DNA from: Muribaculaceae bacterium
Lineage (GTDB): Bacteria > Bacteroidota > Bacteroidia > Bacteroidales > Muribaculaceae
Assembly: GCA_017621845.1 (NCBI GenBank)
Contig: JAGASI010000026.1
Location: 19,873-83,872 of the forward strand
Length of the DNA: 64,000 nucleotides
Reading direction: 5' to 3'
The notes beneath the pieces are model-generated. The model was given only the letters and a program-made list of their open reading frames with translations. It searched no databases and was not told the origin of the DNA. The position numbers were made by a program, and so were the translations under genes. Shown piece after piece: positions 25,508 to 35,232 of the stretch; position 1 is the first letter of the stretch; every line of letters starts with the position of its first letter.

Positions 25508-27655
25508 ATGAAAAAATCTATAATCTTCTTAGGAGCAACGCTTGCATTAGGCCTGTCAACCACATCGTGCCATGACGAAAGCGTACTCACCGGCGGTCAC
25601 GGCAAACTGATGATTAATACCAGTATCGACAGCGACATCAAAGTTACCTCGCGCGCCTCGACCGAGATTGAGGAAAGCCTTCTGCTATACATCTCCAATG
25701 CCAAAGGCCCGGTAAGAAAATATACCGGCCTCAGCCAAGTACCCACCGAACCTATCGACCTGGTGGCCGACACTTATCTTGCTCAAGCATGGGCCGGAGA
25801 CTCGGTACCGGCCTCCTTTGACCAACGTTTCTTCAAAGGACAAGAAACATTTACCGTATCAAAAGGTGAGACAGCACATGTCAACCTCGTGTGTAAAATC
25901 GCCAATACAGCAGCCTCTGTAGTATATGCCGACAACATTGACGAGACAATAACCGATTATAAGATGGTCATCGGCCATCAAGGTGGCACTCTCGAATATG
26001 TTGGTCGTGACGAACGTCGTGGCTACTTCATGATGACAGCCAAGACCACCGACCTGGAGTGGACATTCTCAGGCACCCTACCCTCCGGCGAGCTTTTCAC
26101 CAAAAAAGGCACCATCGCCAATGCCAAGCCTGCCACAGAATATGTCCTGCGCGTCTCCAACAACAGTCAGACGCCTGAAGTTGGTGGTGCATACTTCACC
26201 ATAGAAATCGACGAGCAACCCCTCGAGACAATCAACCACGAAGGCGTCATAATAGCCGGTCCCGAGGTTGTCGGATACAAATTTGACATAGAGCAGCCTA
26301 TCGCTGCCGAGCCCGGCAAAGTAGGACGTCGTTCAGTGATGGTATATGGCGCGACAGCCCTGAGCAACATTGAGTTATCTTCACCCATCCTCGGACAATA
26401 CACTACTATCGGTGGCAATGACGTCGATCTCAAAACCATGTCCGAGGCTATCGGCCAACAGCTGAATGTCTCAGGTATCACCTTCTCGGGCGAATATAAT
26501 GCCGAAGAAGATACCGAATGGGTAAAAATTAACTTTGAAGAAACACTTCTCAATCAGCTTCCCGCCGGCAACCACGAGATTACGGTAACTGCTACCGACG
26601 TCAATGGCAAGAAAGGAATCTCAACCATGACACTTAATCTCACCAACGCCCCTGTTCAGACCGAATCGGCAGTTATCACCGACGTATGGGCCACCAAGGC
26701 TACAATCTCAGGCACCATACTCAAGGAAGAAGCCACCGGTGTAGCACTGCGCTATCGTCATCAAGGCACTACCGAGTGGACCACAGTTACAGCCACTGTA
26801 AGCGGTACATCCATTAGCGCCCAAATTACAGGTCTCACTCCAGGCACCACATACGAGTACCAAGCGATTGCCAATGACTTTGAGCCTACCGATACCAAGA
26901 CCTTCACCACCGAGGCTGAGTTCCAGCTTCCCAATGCCTCGTTTGAAAATTGGTACACCAACGGCAAGATACGCATGCCCAACGCTCAGGGAGCACCTTT
27001 ATTCTGGGATTCGGGCAATGGTGGTTCGGCTCCATTGATGAGCGTAAACATCACCGATGCTTCCACCGAAAAAGTCCATTCCGGTACATATTCAGCCAAA
27101 CTTGCCAGCCAATTTGTCGGAGTCGGTGCATTCGGCGCCTTTGCCGCAGGTAATATCTTTATCGGAGAATTCTTGCGCACCGACGGCACCAACGGCGTTC
27201 TCGGCTGGGGTCGTCCTTGCACCTCACGCCCCACTGCCCTAAAGGGTTATATACACTACACCCCTCAAGCTATCACCGACACCAAGGTTGATGGCGTCAA
27301 CAAGGGCGACATGGACAGTGGCATCGTTTATATTGCTATCCTCGATGGCACTATGGACACCGATGATGGCAAAAATGGAACCAACAAAAGCTATCCATTC
27401 ATCATCAAGACCAAGGCTGCCGAACGTAAACTCTTTGACAAAAATGCCGCCAACGTTATAGGATACGGCGAACTCGTCCTCAAAGAAGCTACCAACGGTG
27501 ACCAACTCGTTGAATTTAATATCCCCATCAAGTATAACCGCACCGATGTCAAGGCCGTCAACATCGCTGTCGTGGCCTCAGCATCGTTCTACGGTGACTA
27601 CTTTACCGGCGGTCCCTCGGTAATGTACCTCGATGATCTCGAGCTCGTATACTAA
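25508..27655 (+). CDS. DUF4493-type surface lipoprotein with FN3 and PCMD domain
   Basis: 715 residues. The lipobox is TTSC (Cys21), followed by HDE. Residues about 30-245 form the DUF4493-like domain (VADTYLAQAWAGDS, ASFDQRFFKGQETFTV), then an Ig-like domain (about 250-385), an FN3-like domain (about 390-470, GLTPGTTYEYQAIA), and a C-terminal PCMD-like domain (475-715): LPNASFENWYTNGK, GWGRPCTSRPTALKGYIHYT, ERKLFDKN, VIGYGELVLKEAT, VASASFYGDYFTGG, and a YLDDLELVY end. PCMD domains resemble carbohydrate-binding jelly-rolls and the family is found in Bacteroidetes surface proteins. The specific ligand is unknown. A terminator follows. Confidence 0.8.
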   Translation: MKKSIIFLGATLALGLSTTSCHDESVLTGGHGKLMINTSIDSDIKVTSRASTEIEESLLLYISNAKGPVRKYTGLSQVPTEPIDLVADTYLAQAWAGDSVPASFDQRFFKGQETFTVSKGETAHVNLVCKIANTAASVVYADNIDETITDYKMVIGHQGGTLEYVGRDERRGYFMMTAKTTDLEWTFSGTLPSGELFTKKGTIANAKPATEYVLRVSNNSQTPEVGGAYFTIEIDEQPLETINHEGVIIAGPEVVGYKFDIEQPIAAEPGKVGRRSVMVYGATALSNIELSSPILGQYTTIGGNDVDLKTMSEAIGQQLNVSGITFSGEYNAEEDTEWVKINFEETLLNQLPAGNHEITVTATDVNGKKGISTMTLNLTNAPVQTESAVITDVWATKATISGTILKEEATGVALRYRHQGTTEWTTVTATVSGTSISAQITGLTPGTTYEYQAIANDFEPTDTKTFTTEAEFQLPNASFENWYTNGKIRMPNAQGAPLFWDSGNGGSAPLMSVNITDASTEKVHSGTYSAKLASQFVGVGAFGAFAAGNIFIGEFLRTDGTNGVLGWGRPCTSRPTALKGYIHYTPQAITDTKVDGVNKGDMDSGIVYIAILDGTMDTDDGKNGTNKSYPFIIKTKAAERKLFDKNAANVIGYGELVLKEATNGDQLVEFNIPIKYNRTDVKAVNIAVVASASFYGDYFTGGPSVMYLDDLELVY

Positions 27656-27690
27656 TCCCCTACCCGAGCCACATTAAGGCTCATGAAAAC

Positions 27691-27725
27691 AAGCGGTGCC
27701 TACCTACAACAGGTGGGCACCGCTT
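27691..27725. terminator. Bidirectional terminator between lipoproteins and trkH
   Basis: AAGCGGTGCC (27691-27700) pairs with GGCACCGCTT (27716-27725), extended inward by ACCT/AGGT. A T-rich stretch lies right of it (TATTTTATTATTG). The two genes converge here, so it can serve both. Confidence 0.7.
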
Positions 27726-27746
27726 ATTTTATTATTGAACGGTAGT

Positions 27747-29237
27747 TTACCGACGCCAGAAAGATGTCGTAAAAAGGACTGTGATGGTAAAAATCTCGAG
27801 ACGTCCCACTAACATAAGTATTGACAATACCCACTTGGCACCTGCCGGTAACAAACCAAAGCCACCTTCAACACCGGTAAGACCATAACCCAAACCACTA
27901 TTACCTATACCCGAAACAACGGCAAACAGACTATCATCAAAGTCTACTCCCATCGCACATATAGCCAATGTACCCAGAATAATCATCAACATATAACTCA
28001 TGCCAAAAGCTGCAATGCGGGACATGGTTTCGTGTCCAACTACACGGTCATTAAGCCTTACATACTCGATATGGTTGGGATGAAGTGTCTTATAGGTTTG
28101 CCCCTTCATATTTTTCCACAACGCCAACACACGGTCCATCTTCATACCACCAGTCGTTGAACCGGCACAGGCGCCTATTATCATCATCACTACAACCAAC
28201 ATGAATATAACGACACCCCATAATTCAAAGTTACCATAGGTATATCCGGTAGAGGTTATTGCTGAGGATACCAGAAACAATGGTCTTATCACTAAATCAC
28301 TCAGCCCACTATAGCCATCTGACAATAATGACACAGATATAAGGATGACAAATAAGAATACCAGAATGATATAGCTACGCGACACATCGTTTCTCCACAG
28401 CGGCTTTATCATACCGCGACGGACATTGTATAGCAATATAAAATTAATGCCACCCATTAACATAAATACCGACATCACCACTGCCACATAATCAGAGTGC
28501 CAATAAGAAACACCCTCATTATGTGTGCTGAACCCACCGGTTGACAATGTGGAGAATGAATGACACACAGCATCAAACCAATCCATCGGTCCAATCATCA
28601 GGAACACTATCATCATAAATGTCAATGTCCCGTATACAATCCATAGAGACTTGGCTGTCTGACGGATGCGCGGATGAAGCTTATCATGGGTGACACCCGT
28701 TATTTCGGCATTAAACATCGGCAATGACGAGGATTGGTTTAACGAGGGCAACAAAGCAAGCATAAACAACACTATCCCCAATCCACCGGTCCACTGTGTC
28801 TGGGCACGCCACATCAATATCCCATGGGACTGAGCATCAACGTCGCCAATCACCGAAGCTCCGGTTGTGGTAAATCCCGACATAGTCTCAAAAAAAGCAT
28901 CAGTCATATCAAGTGGCGTAGTTGACAACATAAACGGAATCATACCAAAAAACGTAAACAACACCCATGCTCCCGAGGTCACGATATAACCTTCACGCCG
29001 ATAGAGCATACGGCCCTTGATATCCCGAGTAAAATATCTTATCGTCAGTCCAACTGTCAACGCCATAGTCATGGTGATAGCAAATGCTTGCCAGTCGCTT
29101 TCACCATACATGATACACACCAACATCGGCAACAAGAGCAATAGCCCCTCAATAATCAATAGCAGACCAAAAATGCGTCCTACCAACCGATAGTTGGTGA
29201 CGTCCAAGCCATACCTGCCTATTCCCCGGTTATTCAT
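27747..29237 (-). CDS. trkH: Potassium uptake channel subunit TrkH
   Basis: 496 residues with about ten hydrophobic segments. Four P-loop selectivity filters are visible: SGFTTTGASV, STLSTGGFSTH, SSAITSTGYTYG and VSGIGNSGLGYG. TrkH conducts K+ across the inner membrane under control of a TrkA ring on its cytoplasmic face. Its ATG overlaps the trkA stop codon by four bases (29234-29237), so the two are translationally coupled and cotranscribed leftward. Length is normal for the family. Confidence 0.95.
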   Translation of the reverse strand: MNNRGIGRYGLDVTNYRLVGRIFGLLLIIEGLLLLLPMLVCIMYGESDWQAFAITMTMALTVGLTIRYFTRDIKGRMLYRREGYIVTSGAWVLFTFFGMIPFMLSTTPLDMTDAFFETMSGFTTTGASVIGDVDAQSHGILMWRAQTQWTGGLGIVLFMLALLPSLNQSSSLPMFNAEITGVTHDKLHPRIRQTAKSLWIVYGTLTFMMIVFLMIGPMDWFDAVCHSFSTLSTGGFSTHNEGVSYWHSDYVAVVMSVFMLMGGINFILLYNVRRGMIKPLWRNDVSRSYIILVFLFVILISVSLLSDGYSGLSDLVIRPLFLVSSAITSTGYTYGNFELWGVVIFMLVVVMMIIGACAGSTTGGMKMDRVLALWKNMKGQTYKTLHPNHIEYVRLNDRVVGHETMSRIAAFGMSYMLMIILGTLAICAMGVDFDDSLFAVVSGIGNSGLGYGLTGVEGGFGLLPAGAKWVLSILMLVGRLEIFTITVLFTTSFWRR

Positions 29238-30580
29238 AGTCTTCGCTTGCTAAACAATTGACCAATCTTATTGAAAGTTCCCGATAGACAGAATACAACC
29301 AAGTGGTCACCGGCCTTTATTATCGTATCACCTTTGACAATGATACCTTTATCGCCACGTATCAGTCCTGCTATAGTCATACCTGAAGGCAGAGACAAGT
29401 CCTTGACACAGCTCCTTGTAATACGCGCGCCTTCATCGACAACAACTTCCATTACCTCAGCATCCTCAAGTGCCAGACAACGCGGTGTACTCAGCTGACT
29501 GTCAAGCATCAACTGAAATATATTACTCGAAGTTATCAACTTTTTATTTATCACAGTATCGATATTCAAGGCCTCGGCCTCAACAAAATACTGTATATCC
29601 TCGATATCAGCCATTACATATTTGACTCCCGACTCTCGGGCAAGCATACACGCCACAATGTTCTTCTCTGACGAGTCATTTAAAGCGATAAAGGCATCGA
29701 CCTTATCAATACCCTCTTCTTTAAGAATCATTATGTCACGTTGGTCGGCATTAACAACAGTTACACGAGGAACGTCAAGTGCTATCTGACGGCTAAGTTC
29801 ACGGTCTGACTCCACGATAGTGACATTATACTTATTCATCAAGGCTGCTGCCACATGACGTGCCATCTTGCCACCGCCCGAGATCATCACGCGAGCAATC
29901 TTAAGGCAACTCTTACCACAAGCAACCATCAACCGGTCTATATCACCCTCAAGTATTGAAAAATAGGCGATATCATCTTTATAAAGCACATCGTTGCCAT
30001 TGGGAATAATTGTAACTGCACCACGCTTGATGGCACATACATGAAGTCCGGTGAATGTCGATGCAAAATCTTTAAGTTTAACACCATGACCCATGAAATC
30101 ATCATCAAGCCTCACGCCGGCAACAATAAGCGCACCGCCATGCAACTCAAACCAGTTATATACCCATGGACGCTGTAGTGCCTGTGCAATGCGGTCCGAG
30201 GCCAATAGCTCAGGGAAAACCATGACATCCACACCGGTGTCACGAAATATTTTTTTATTATCATGCTCTACAAACTCGGCACTATCAATGCGGGCCACAG
30301 TGCGACGGGCTCCTAATGACTTGGCCAACTGGCACGAAATTATATTAGCCTTCTCATCGGCCGTCACAGCAATAAACATATCACAACCATTGGCACCGGC
30401 CTCCATTAATCCTCTTGGTGACAGCACACTTCCACAATGGGTCATCACATTATAGCGAGTATCTATTACAGCCAATCGATCAATATCGTGACTTACAATC
30501 ACTACATCCTGATTTTCATTTGACAACTGCCCGGCAAGATGCATCGCCGTCTCGCCATCTCCGGCTATTAGTATCTTCAT
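29234..30580 (-). CDS. trkA: Trk system regulatory subunit TrkA
   Basis: 448 residues with two repeats of TrkA-N plus TrkA-C. Rossmann motifs are IAGDGETAMHLAG near residue 4 and ISGGGKMARHVAA near 230, binding NAD(H) or ATP. TrkA-C-like domains follow each. This is the typical two-repeat length (about 450). It gates TrkH in response to nucleotide binding. A -7-like element (TATATTTG on the minus strand, 30599-30606) lies just upstream. Confidence 0.94.
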   Translation of the reverse strand: MKILIAGDGETAMHLAGQLSNENQDVVIVSHDIDRLAVIDTRYNVMTHCGSVLSPRGLMEAGANGCDMFIAVTADEKANIISCQLAKSLGARRTVARIDSAEFVEHDNKKIFRDTGVDVMVFPELLASDRIAQALQRPWVYNWFELHGGALIVAGVRLDDDFMGHGVKLKDFASTFTGLHVCAIKRGAVTIIPNGNDVLYKDDIAYFSILEGDIDRLMVACGKSCLKIARVMISGGGKMARHVAAALMNKYNVTIVESDRELSRQIALDVPRVTVVNADQRDIMILKEEGIDKVDAFIALNDSSEKNIVACMLARESGVKYVMADIEDIQYFVEAEALNIDTVINKKLITSSNIFQLMLDSQLSTPRCLALEDAEVMEVVVDEGARITRSCVKDLSLPSGMTIAGLIRGDKGIIVKGDTIIKAGDHLVVFCLSGTFNKIGQLFSKRRL

Positions 30581-30598
30581 GTTTTCCTATTTTAAGCA

Positions 30599-30639
30599 CA
30601 AATATAAACATTTCCTTTCAGAAAAAAGTCTTACCTTTG
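30599..30639. promoter_or_regulatory. Divergent -7 elements between trkA and the DUF2130 gene
   Basis: TATATTTG on the minus strand (30599-30606) faces trkA, and TACCTTTG on the plus strand (30632-30639) faces the DUF2130 gene. Neither has a convincing -33 TTTG at the usual 20-bp distance. Confidence 0.5.
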
Positions 30640-30673
30640 TATAATATTTATCTAAGCCTGCAACCAACCCACC

Positions 30674-32080
30674 ATGAAAGAAATAAAATGTCCAAATTGT
30701 GGCACATCATTCACCGTCGATGACAACGACTATGCCGCAATTTTATCCCAAGTTAAAACTCGGGAATTTCAAGAAGAGGTTGAACGACGGATGAAAGAAA
30801 TTACCGGGCTCATGGACGAAAAGAGCAAGGTACAAGACCAAAGCCTAAAGCAAAAATACGAAAAATCACTCAACGACAAACAGTTGCTTCTTGACCGTCT
30901 CGAGAATAAAATACAACGTCTCGAAGATACAATCGCCAACTTTGACAAGATTAAAGAAGCTGAGATTGGTCGTATCAAGGCCGACAACCGCAACGAAATA
31001 GAAAAGCTCAAGTCCCAGCGTGACAATGACCTTAAACAGCATAAGATTGACCTCTCGGATATTCAACGCGACAATGATGAATTAATACACCAGAAAGAGC
31101 AAACTATCACTCGGCTTCAATCAACTATCAATAACCAACAAGCCGAGGCTGACAACCGTGTACTTGCTCTCAAGGAACAACACGAGATACAGCTCAGAGG
31201 CAAACAAGAAGAAATTGACCGCCTCAAAGACTTCAAGACTCGCCTCTCGACCAAGATGCTCGGCGAGACTCTCGAGCAACACTGTGCTATTTCTTTTGCC
31301 AACGCCCAGAGTATGGGGATTTTCCCTGACGCAAAATTTGAAAAAGATAACGATATCCACACCGGCACCAAAGGAGACTTCATCTTCCGTGATTACATCG
31401 GTAACGATGAATATATCTCGGTAATGTTTGAAATGAAAAACGAGGCTGACACGACCGCCATCAAACATAAAAATACCGACTTCCTCGAAAAACTACACAA
31501 AGACCGCTCCGATAAAAAGTGTGAATATGCCGTACTGGTTACAATGCTCGAGCTTAACAACCCGTTGTATGACAACGGCATGGTAGACATGTCTCATCTT
31601 TACCCCAAGATGTTCATCATACGCCCGGCATTCTTCCTGCCGCTACTGAGAATACTCACACAGGCTGCTCGACGCAATATCGACCGTATCATAACCCTCT
31701 CCAATCAGCTACAACTCGCTCGTGAACAAAGCCTTGACGTTGCCAAATTTGAAGAAAAACTCAATCGCTTCAAAACATCATTTGACAACAACGTCACCGC
31801 CGCTCACAAGAAATATGAGGCGGCAATCACCGGTATCGACAAGGTAATCGCCGACCTCGAGAAACAGATCAGCACTCTACGCTCCGTCAAGTCCAACTTT
31901 GAAGCCTCGGAACAAAAGCTCCTGAAAGCCAACCAAATCGTTGATGAAGACTTCACTATCAAGAAACTAACCCACGGCAATCCACGCATGAGAGAACGCT
32001 TCAATCAGGCACACCTCACGCAACCGGACAACATCCACGACAAGTCGGACATATCAGACACTGACAAGCCGGACGAATAG
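30674..32080 (+). CDS. DUF2130 protein: zinc ribbon, coiled coil, nuclease-like domain
   Basis: 468 residues. It begins with a single zinc-knuckle half (CPNCG, residues 5-8), followed by a long charged coiled coil (about 30-195), then the DUF2130 core (about 195-345), which starts KTRLSTKMLGETLEQHCAIS and contains GTKGDFIFRD and FEMKNEAD. The D and E-x-K residues fit the PD-(D/E)XK nuclease pattern proposed for this family. A second coiled coil precedes the C-terminus. There is no signal peptide. The family is widespread but its function is not established; a DNA-processing or quality-control role is speculation. It is monocistronic. Confidence 0.8.
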   Translation: MKEIKCPNCGTSFTVDDNDYAAILSQVKTREFQEEVERRMKEITGLMDEKSKVQDQSLKQKYEKSLNDKQLLLDRLENKIQRLEDTIANFDKIKEAEIGRIKADNRNEIEKLKSQRDNDLKQHKIDLSDIQRDNDELIHQKEQTITRLQSTINNQQAEADNRVLALKEQHEIQLRGKQEEIDRLKDFKTRLSTKMLGETLEQHCAISFANAQSMGIFPDAKFEKDNDIHTGTKGDFIFRDYIGNDEYISVMFEMKNEADTTAIKHKNTDFLEKLHKDRSDKKCEYAVLVTMLELNNPLYDNGMVDMSHLYPKMFIIRPAFFLPLLRILTQAARRNIDRIITLSNQLQLAREQSLDVAKFEEKLNRFKTSFDNNVTAAHKKYEAAITGIDKVIADLEKQISTLRSVKSNFEASEQKLLKANQIVDEDFTIKKLTHGNPRMRERFNQAHLTQPDNIHDKSDISDTDKPDE

Positions 32081-32202
32081 GACAACAATCTCAGCTGTCC
32101 ATTTCTTGCCTCCCTCCTAACTCTATCATCTCCTCAATATTTGATTATACCATTCATACTTATTTTTTATATACTTACTTATTTTTAATTAATCTACCAA
32201 TA

Positions 32203-33942
32203 ATGAAGAAACTTCTATTAAGTCTTCTGTCATTGATGGCGTTAACTGTAGTGGCTCATGCCGCTGACGTCACCATCTACTATGACAATTCAGGAACCCA
32301 ATGGTCCAATGTCAAAATCCATTACTGGAGCAATCCCTTCACCTCATGGCCCGGTGTAGATATGCAACAGGTCGATGACAACGTATGGGCGTTCACTTTC
32401 CCTTCCGACCCATCAGCCCTTGACGGACTTCTTTTCCACAACGGCAATGGCGACAAGACTGACGATTACAAAAAAGTCCCTGTTAACAACCACATTTACA
32501 AAGGTGTCGGCGGCAAAGGCCCTGTTACCGACATGGGCGAATACTCCGGAACTCCATTTATCAAAAAACCGGTGGTAACAGCCTCTCCCAAGAGCGGTTC
32601 CCGTTTCAGCGAGAGTATTACCGTGACATTCACTGTCTCTCCCGCAGCCACTATATATTATACCCTTGACGGGACCGAGGCATCGGCTTCATCCACGCCA
32701 TACAATACTCCCATCTCTCTGACAGAGACCACCACCATCAACACCTATGCCGTGACTGCCGAGGGAGGCGCCAACTCTCAATCCTTTACATATACCAAGC
32801 GCAACCCTACCCCGCCTCAGACAGGTAATACTCTCAATACCGAGTACTACCAAGTGAACCCCGGTGGTAAGGTCGGAACCAACCGCACCGTCAATGCCAA
32901 GTTCACCAAACTCAATAATGACAACCGCATGTGTGTCGCCGACAATGCACTCTCCAACTGGAGCGAAGAAGACCTCATCTGCCAAGGTGTAGCCCGCGAT
33001 ATAGCCTCGGCTTTCCGTGGCAAACACGAGTATCCCGTTGTTGACTCCTATGCCATCTATGCCTCTTATGACAAGGATAACCTCTATCTCGGCGTTCAAT
33101 ATGTTTATGCTGTATGGGATCTCTATGGTGATGGCAAAGACAACAACTTCCGAGCCAAGCCCTATCAGATGGATGGTCGACTGATGTTGGCCTTTGATCT
33201 CGACCCCGACTTGGAATTTGACGGTGTACTTGAGAATGGCAACACCATCTGGGATGCCGACGGTCAATATAACACCTTTGCCAACGGTACCGACTGTATT
33301 CTCCTGTGTTCCACCAAATCCACCTCAGGTACTCCCGGACTTTTCTTCCCCACGCCTGATGGCAAGGCAAGTTACGGTTCGGAATATTGCAAAAGCATCC
33401 CTGCTCCCTTCTATGGTTGCCAGGACGGTCTGCTCCCCTCAATCAAGCATATATGGGGCCAAGCTGAATTTGAATACGACCCCGAAGATCTCAAGACCAA
33501 CGATGGTTTTGTCGATCTCATTGATGAAATCGAAACCAAATATCACACCTTCTATGAGTGGAAACTTCCCCTCGATAAGCTCGGCATCACCGAAGAATAT
33601 ATCAAGAACACCGGTATCGGCGTGATGGTTATTGACACTTATGGACAAGGTGCTACAGGTTGTACCCCCTATGACCCCACTGTCTTTGACAACGCCCTTA
33701 CTCCTTATTCCAAAGACAATTCTTCGAGCGCCGAAAAAGAAGACAAAGACACCTTCACATACGCCCATGCTCGCATTGGCAAACTACAAGCCGGACAAGG
33801 TGTCATCAACATCACCGATGACAACGACACTAATGCACCCGTCGAATATTACAATATACAAGGCATACGCGTCACCAACCCCCAACCCGGCAACCTATAC
33901 ATCAAACGCCAAGGCACACAAGCCTCTAAAGTCATCTTCTGA
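32203..33942 (+). CDS. Secreted protein with CBM26-like starch-binding module
   Basis: 579 residues with a signal peptide (ending AHA, about residue 20). Residues 21-105 resemble starch-binding CBM26 (VTIYYDNSGTQWSNVKIHYW, SWPGVDM). Residues about 125-205 are a chitobiase C-terminal-like beta domain (PAATIYYTLDGTEAS). The middle region (about 215-530) has a CBM9/DOMON-like feel (SYAIYASYDKDNLYLGVQYV) but is not securely placed. The last 30 residues (VEYYNIQGIRVTNPQPGN) match a short C-terminal segment common on exported proteins of Prevotella and Muribaculaceae. No hydrolase domain is visible. It likely binds glycans outside the cell. It has no starch-utilisation neighbours and ends at a strong terminator. 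Confidence 0.7.
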   Translation: MKKLLLSLLSLMALTVVAHAADVTIYYDNSGTQWSNVKIHYWSNPFTSWPGVDMQQVDDNVWAFTFPSDPSALDGLLFHNGNGDKTDDYKKVPVNNHIYKGVGGKGPVTDMGEYSGTPFIKKPVVTASPKSGSRFSESITVTFTVSPAATIYYTLDGTEASASSTPYNTPISLTETTTINTYAVTAEGGANSQSFTYTKRNPTPPQTGNTLNTEYYQVNPGGKVGTNRTVNAKFTKLNNDNRMCVADNALSNWSEEDLICQGVARDIASAFRGKHEYPVVDSYAIYASYDKDNLYLGVQYVYAVWDLYGDGKDNNFRAKPYQMDGRLMLAFDLDPDLEFDGVLENGNTIWDADGQYNTFANGTDCILLCSTKSTSGTPGLFFPTPDGKASYGSEYCKSIPAPFYGCQDGLLPSIKHIWGQAEFEYDPEDLKTNDGFVDLIDEIETKYHTFYEWKLPLDKLGITEEYIKNTGIGVMVIDTYGQGATGCTPYDPTVFDNALTPYSKDNSSSAEKEDKDTFTYAHARIGKLQAGQGVINITDDNDTNAPVEYYNIQGIRVTNPQPGNLYIKRQGTQASKVIF

Positions 33943-33971
33943 CTCGACTGATTATACAATCACATAAAAAC

Positions 33972-34020
33972 AGTGCCGCCATCTCACATAAGGAATACCT
34001 CCTGACGAGATGGCGACACT
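33972..34020. terminator. Bidirectional terminator
   Basis: A 14-base arm at 33972-33985 pairs with 34007-34020 (one mismatch). T-runs exist on both sides (ATTTTAT on the plus side; TTTTTATGTG on the minus side), so it serves both the starch-binding gene and ribH. Confidence 0.85.
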
Positions 34021-34079
34021 ATTTTATGACAATTACGCTGCTGTCGTTATAATTTGTCCATAGTATGGACGGAACGGGC

Positions 34080-34574
34080 TCACATGTTTTTTACTCGACG
34101 GGTGAAGTTGACCATAGCGATGGCTGCCTGGGCTGCTTCGGCACCTTTGTTTCCCAATTTTCCTCCGGCACGGTCAATGGCATCTTGCTCGTTATCGACT
34201 GTCAGGACTCCAAATATAACAGGTATATCACAGTCGGCATTAAGTTGGGTAACTCCTTGTGTAACACTCTGGCACACGTAGTCAAAATGGGGAGTTCCGC
34301 CACGTATCACACATCCAAAAACAATAACGGCATCATACAACCCGACCTCAATAAGCTGAGAGGCTCCATAGGTGAGCTCGACAGCTCCCGGCACGTCAAA
34401 AGTATCGACATCCTCGTTGAGGTCAAGTCCGGCATCTTTAAAAGTCGCAAGAGCACCGTCTCTCAAGGCATGTGTGATATGACTGTTCCAGGCAGCAGTG
34501 ACTATGGCAAAACGCATGTTCTCAGCATTAGTAATATCGAGGGTGGGAGCAGCTCCCGCTATTGATGTTGACAT
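34080..34574 (-). CDS. ribH: 6,7-dimethyl-8-ribityllumazine synthase
   Basis: 164 residues, the normal size. It joins 5-amino-6-ribitylaminouracil to 3,4-dihydroxybutanone phosphate in riboflavin synthesis, usually as a 60-mer or decamer. Recognised from VTAAWNSHIT (substrate-binding strand), VPGAVELTYGA, VFGCVIRGGTPHFDYVC (with the catalytic His of TPHFDYV) and VIFGVLTVDNEQDA, with a late RAGGKLGNKGAEAA. It lies 30 bp downstream of the isomerase gene, in the same orientation. Confidence 0.95.
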   Translation of the reverse strand: MSTSIAGAAPTLDITNAENMRFAIVTAAWNSHITHALRDGALATFKDAGLDLNEDVDTFDVPGAVELTYGASQLIEVGLYDAVIVFGCVIRGGTPHFDYVCQSVTQGVTQLNADCDIPVIFGVLTVDNEQDAIDRAGGKLGNKGAEAAQAAIAMVNFTRRVKNM

Positions 34575-34604
34575 AAATTTTCTTTATAGAATTAATTAAT
34601 TTAT

Positions 34605-35213
34605 TTATACTTTATCACCACGAGCAGCCGAGCCGAGGTAACCTCCGTGGTGACGCCTGGCATATTGCTCACGTGTAAAACCTATAGCTTTCATTGTATT
34701 TACAACAAGTATGTCGCCAATGACAGTCATGACCGTTGTAGACGTGGTGGGGGTCAATCCTAAAGGACATACTTCCGGGGCCCCTCCTGTCCACAGACAT
34801 ACATCGGCCACTCGTGATAACGGGCTTGAATTGTTGCCGGTAATCACAATCAACGGCAATTGAGGATATAACCCATGAGCTAAGTCCACAAGCTCTACAA
34901 TCTCTGATGTCTTGCCCGAATTGGAAATCAGCAGCAACACATCATTGGGTTGCAAGACACCAAGGTCACCATGTTGAGCTTCTCCCGGATGCAAATTGAC
35001 AGCGGGTGTACCCGTCGACGAAAACGTGGTTGATATATTCTGGGCTATCTGGCCGGCCTTACCCATGCCCGAGGTCACGAGCTTGCCTCCACGACGATGT
35101 ACATGCTCTACAATCAAGTCGATTGCCTTTTCATAGGCATCATTCACCGGAATATTCAATATGGCTCGGCTCTCGAGTTCTAATATATCTTTAATCGATT
35201 GATTTATATCCAT
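34605..35213 (-). CDS. SIS-domain arabinose-5-phosphate isomerase-like protein
   Basis: 202 residues, one SIS domain (about 30-190) with GKLVTSGMGKAGQIAQNIST, FSSTGTPAVNLHPGEAQHGD and ISNSGKTSEI, as in KdsD/GutQ, which make arabinose 5-phosphate for KDO in lipopolysaccharide. E. coli KdsD is about 328 residues with two CBS domains; these are absent here. Short single-domain forms occur in Bacteroidetes. Function as a KDO pathway isomerase is likely but not proven. It lies upstream of ribH. Confidence 0.75.
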   Translation of the reverse strand: MDINQSIKDILELESRAILNIPVNDAYEKAIDLIVEHVHRRGGKLVTSGMGKAGQIAQNISTTFSSTGTPAVNLHPGEAQHGDLGVLQPNDVLLLISNSGKTSEIVELVDLAHGLYPQLPLIVITGNNSSPLSRVADVCLWTGGAPEVCPLGLTPTTSTTVMTVIGDILVVNTMKAIGFTREQYARRHHGGYLGSAARGDKV

Positions 35214-35232
35214 AGCTTTTATTTTTCACCCA

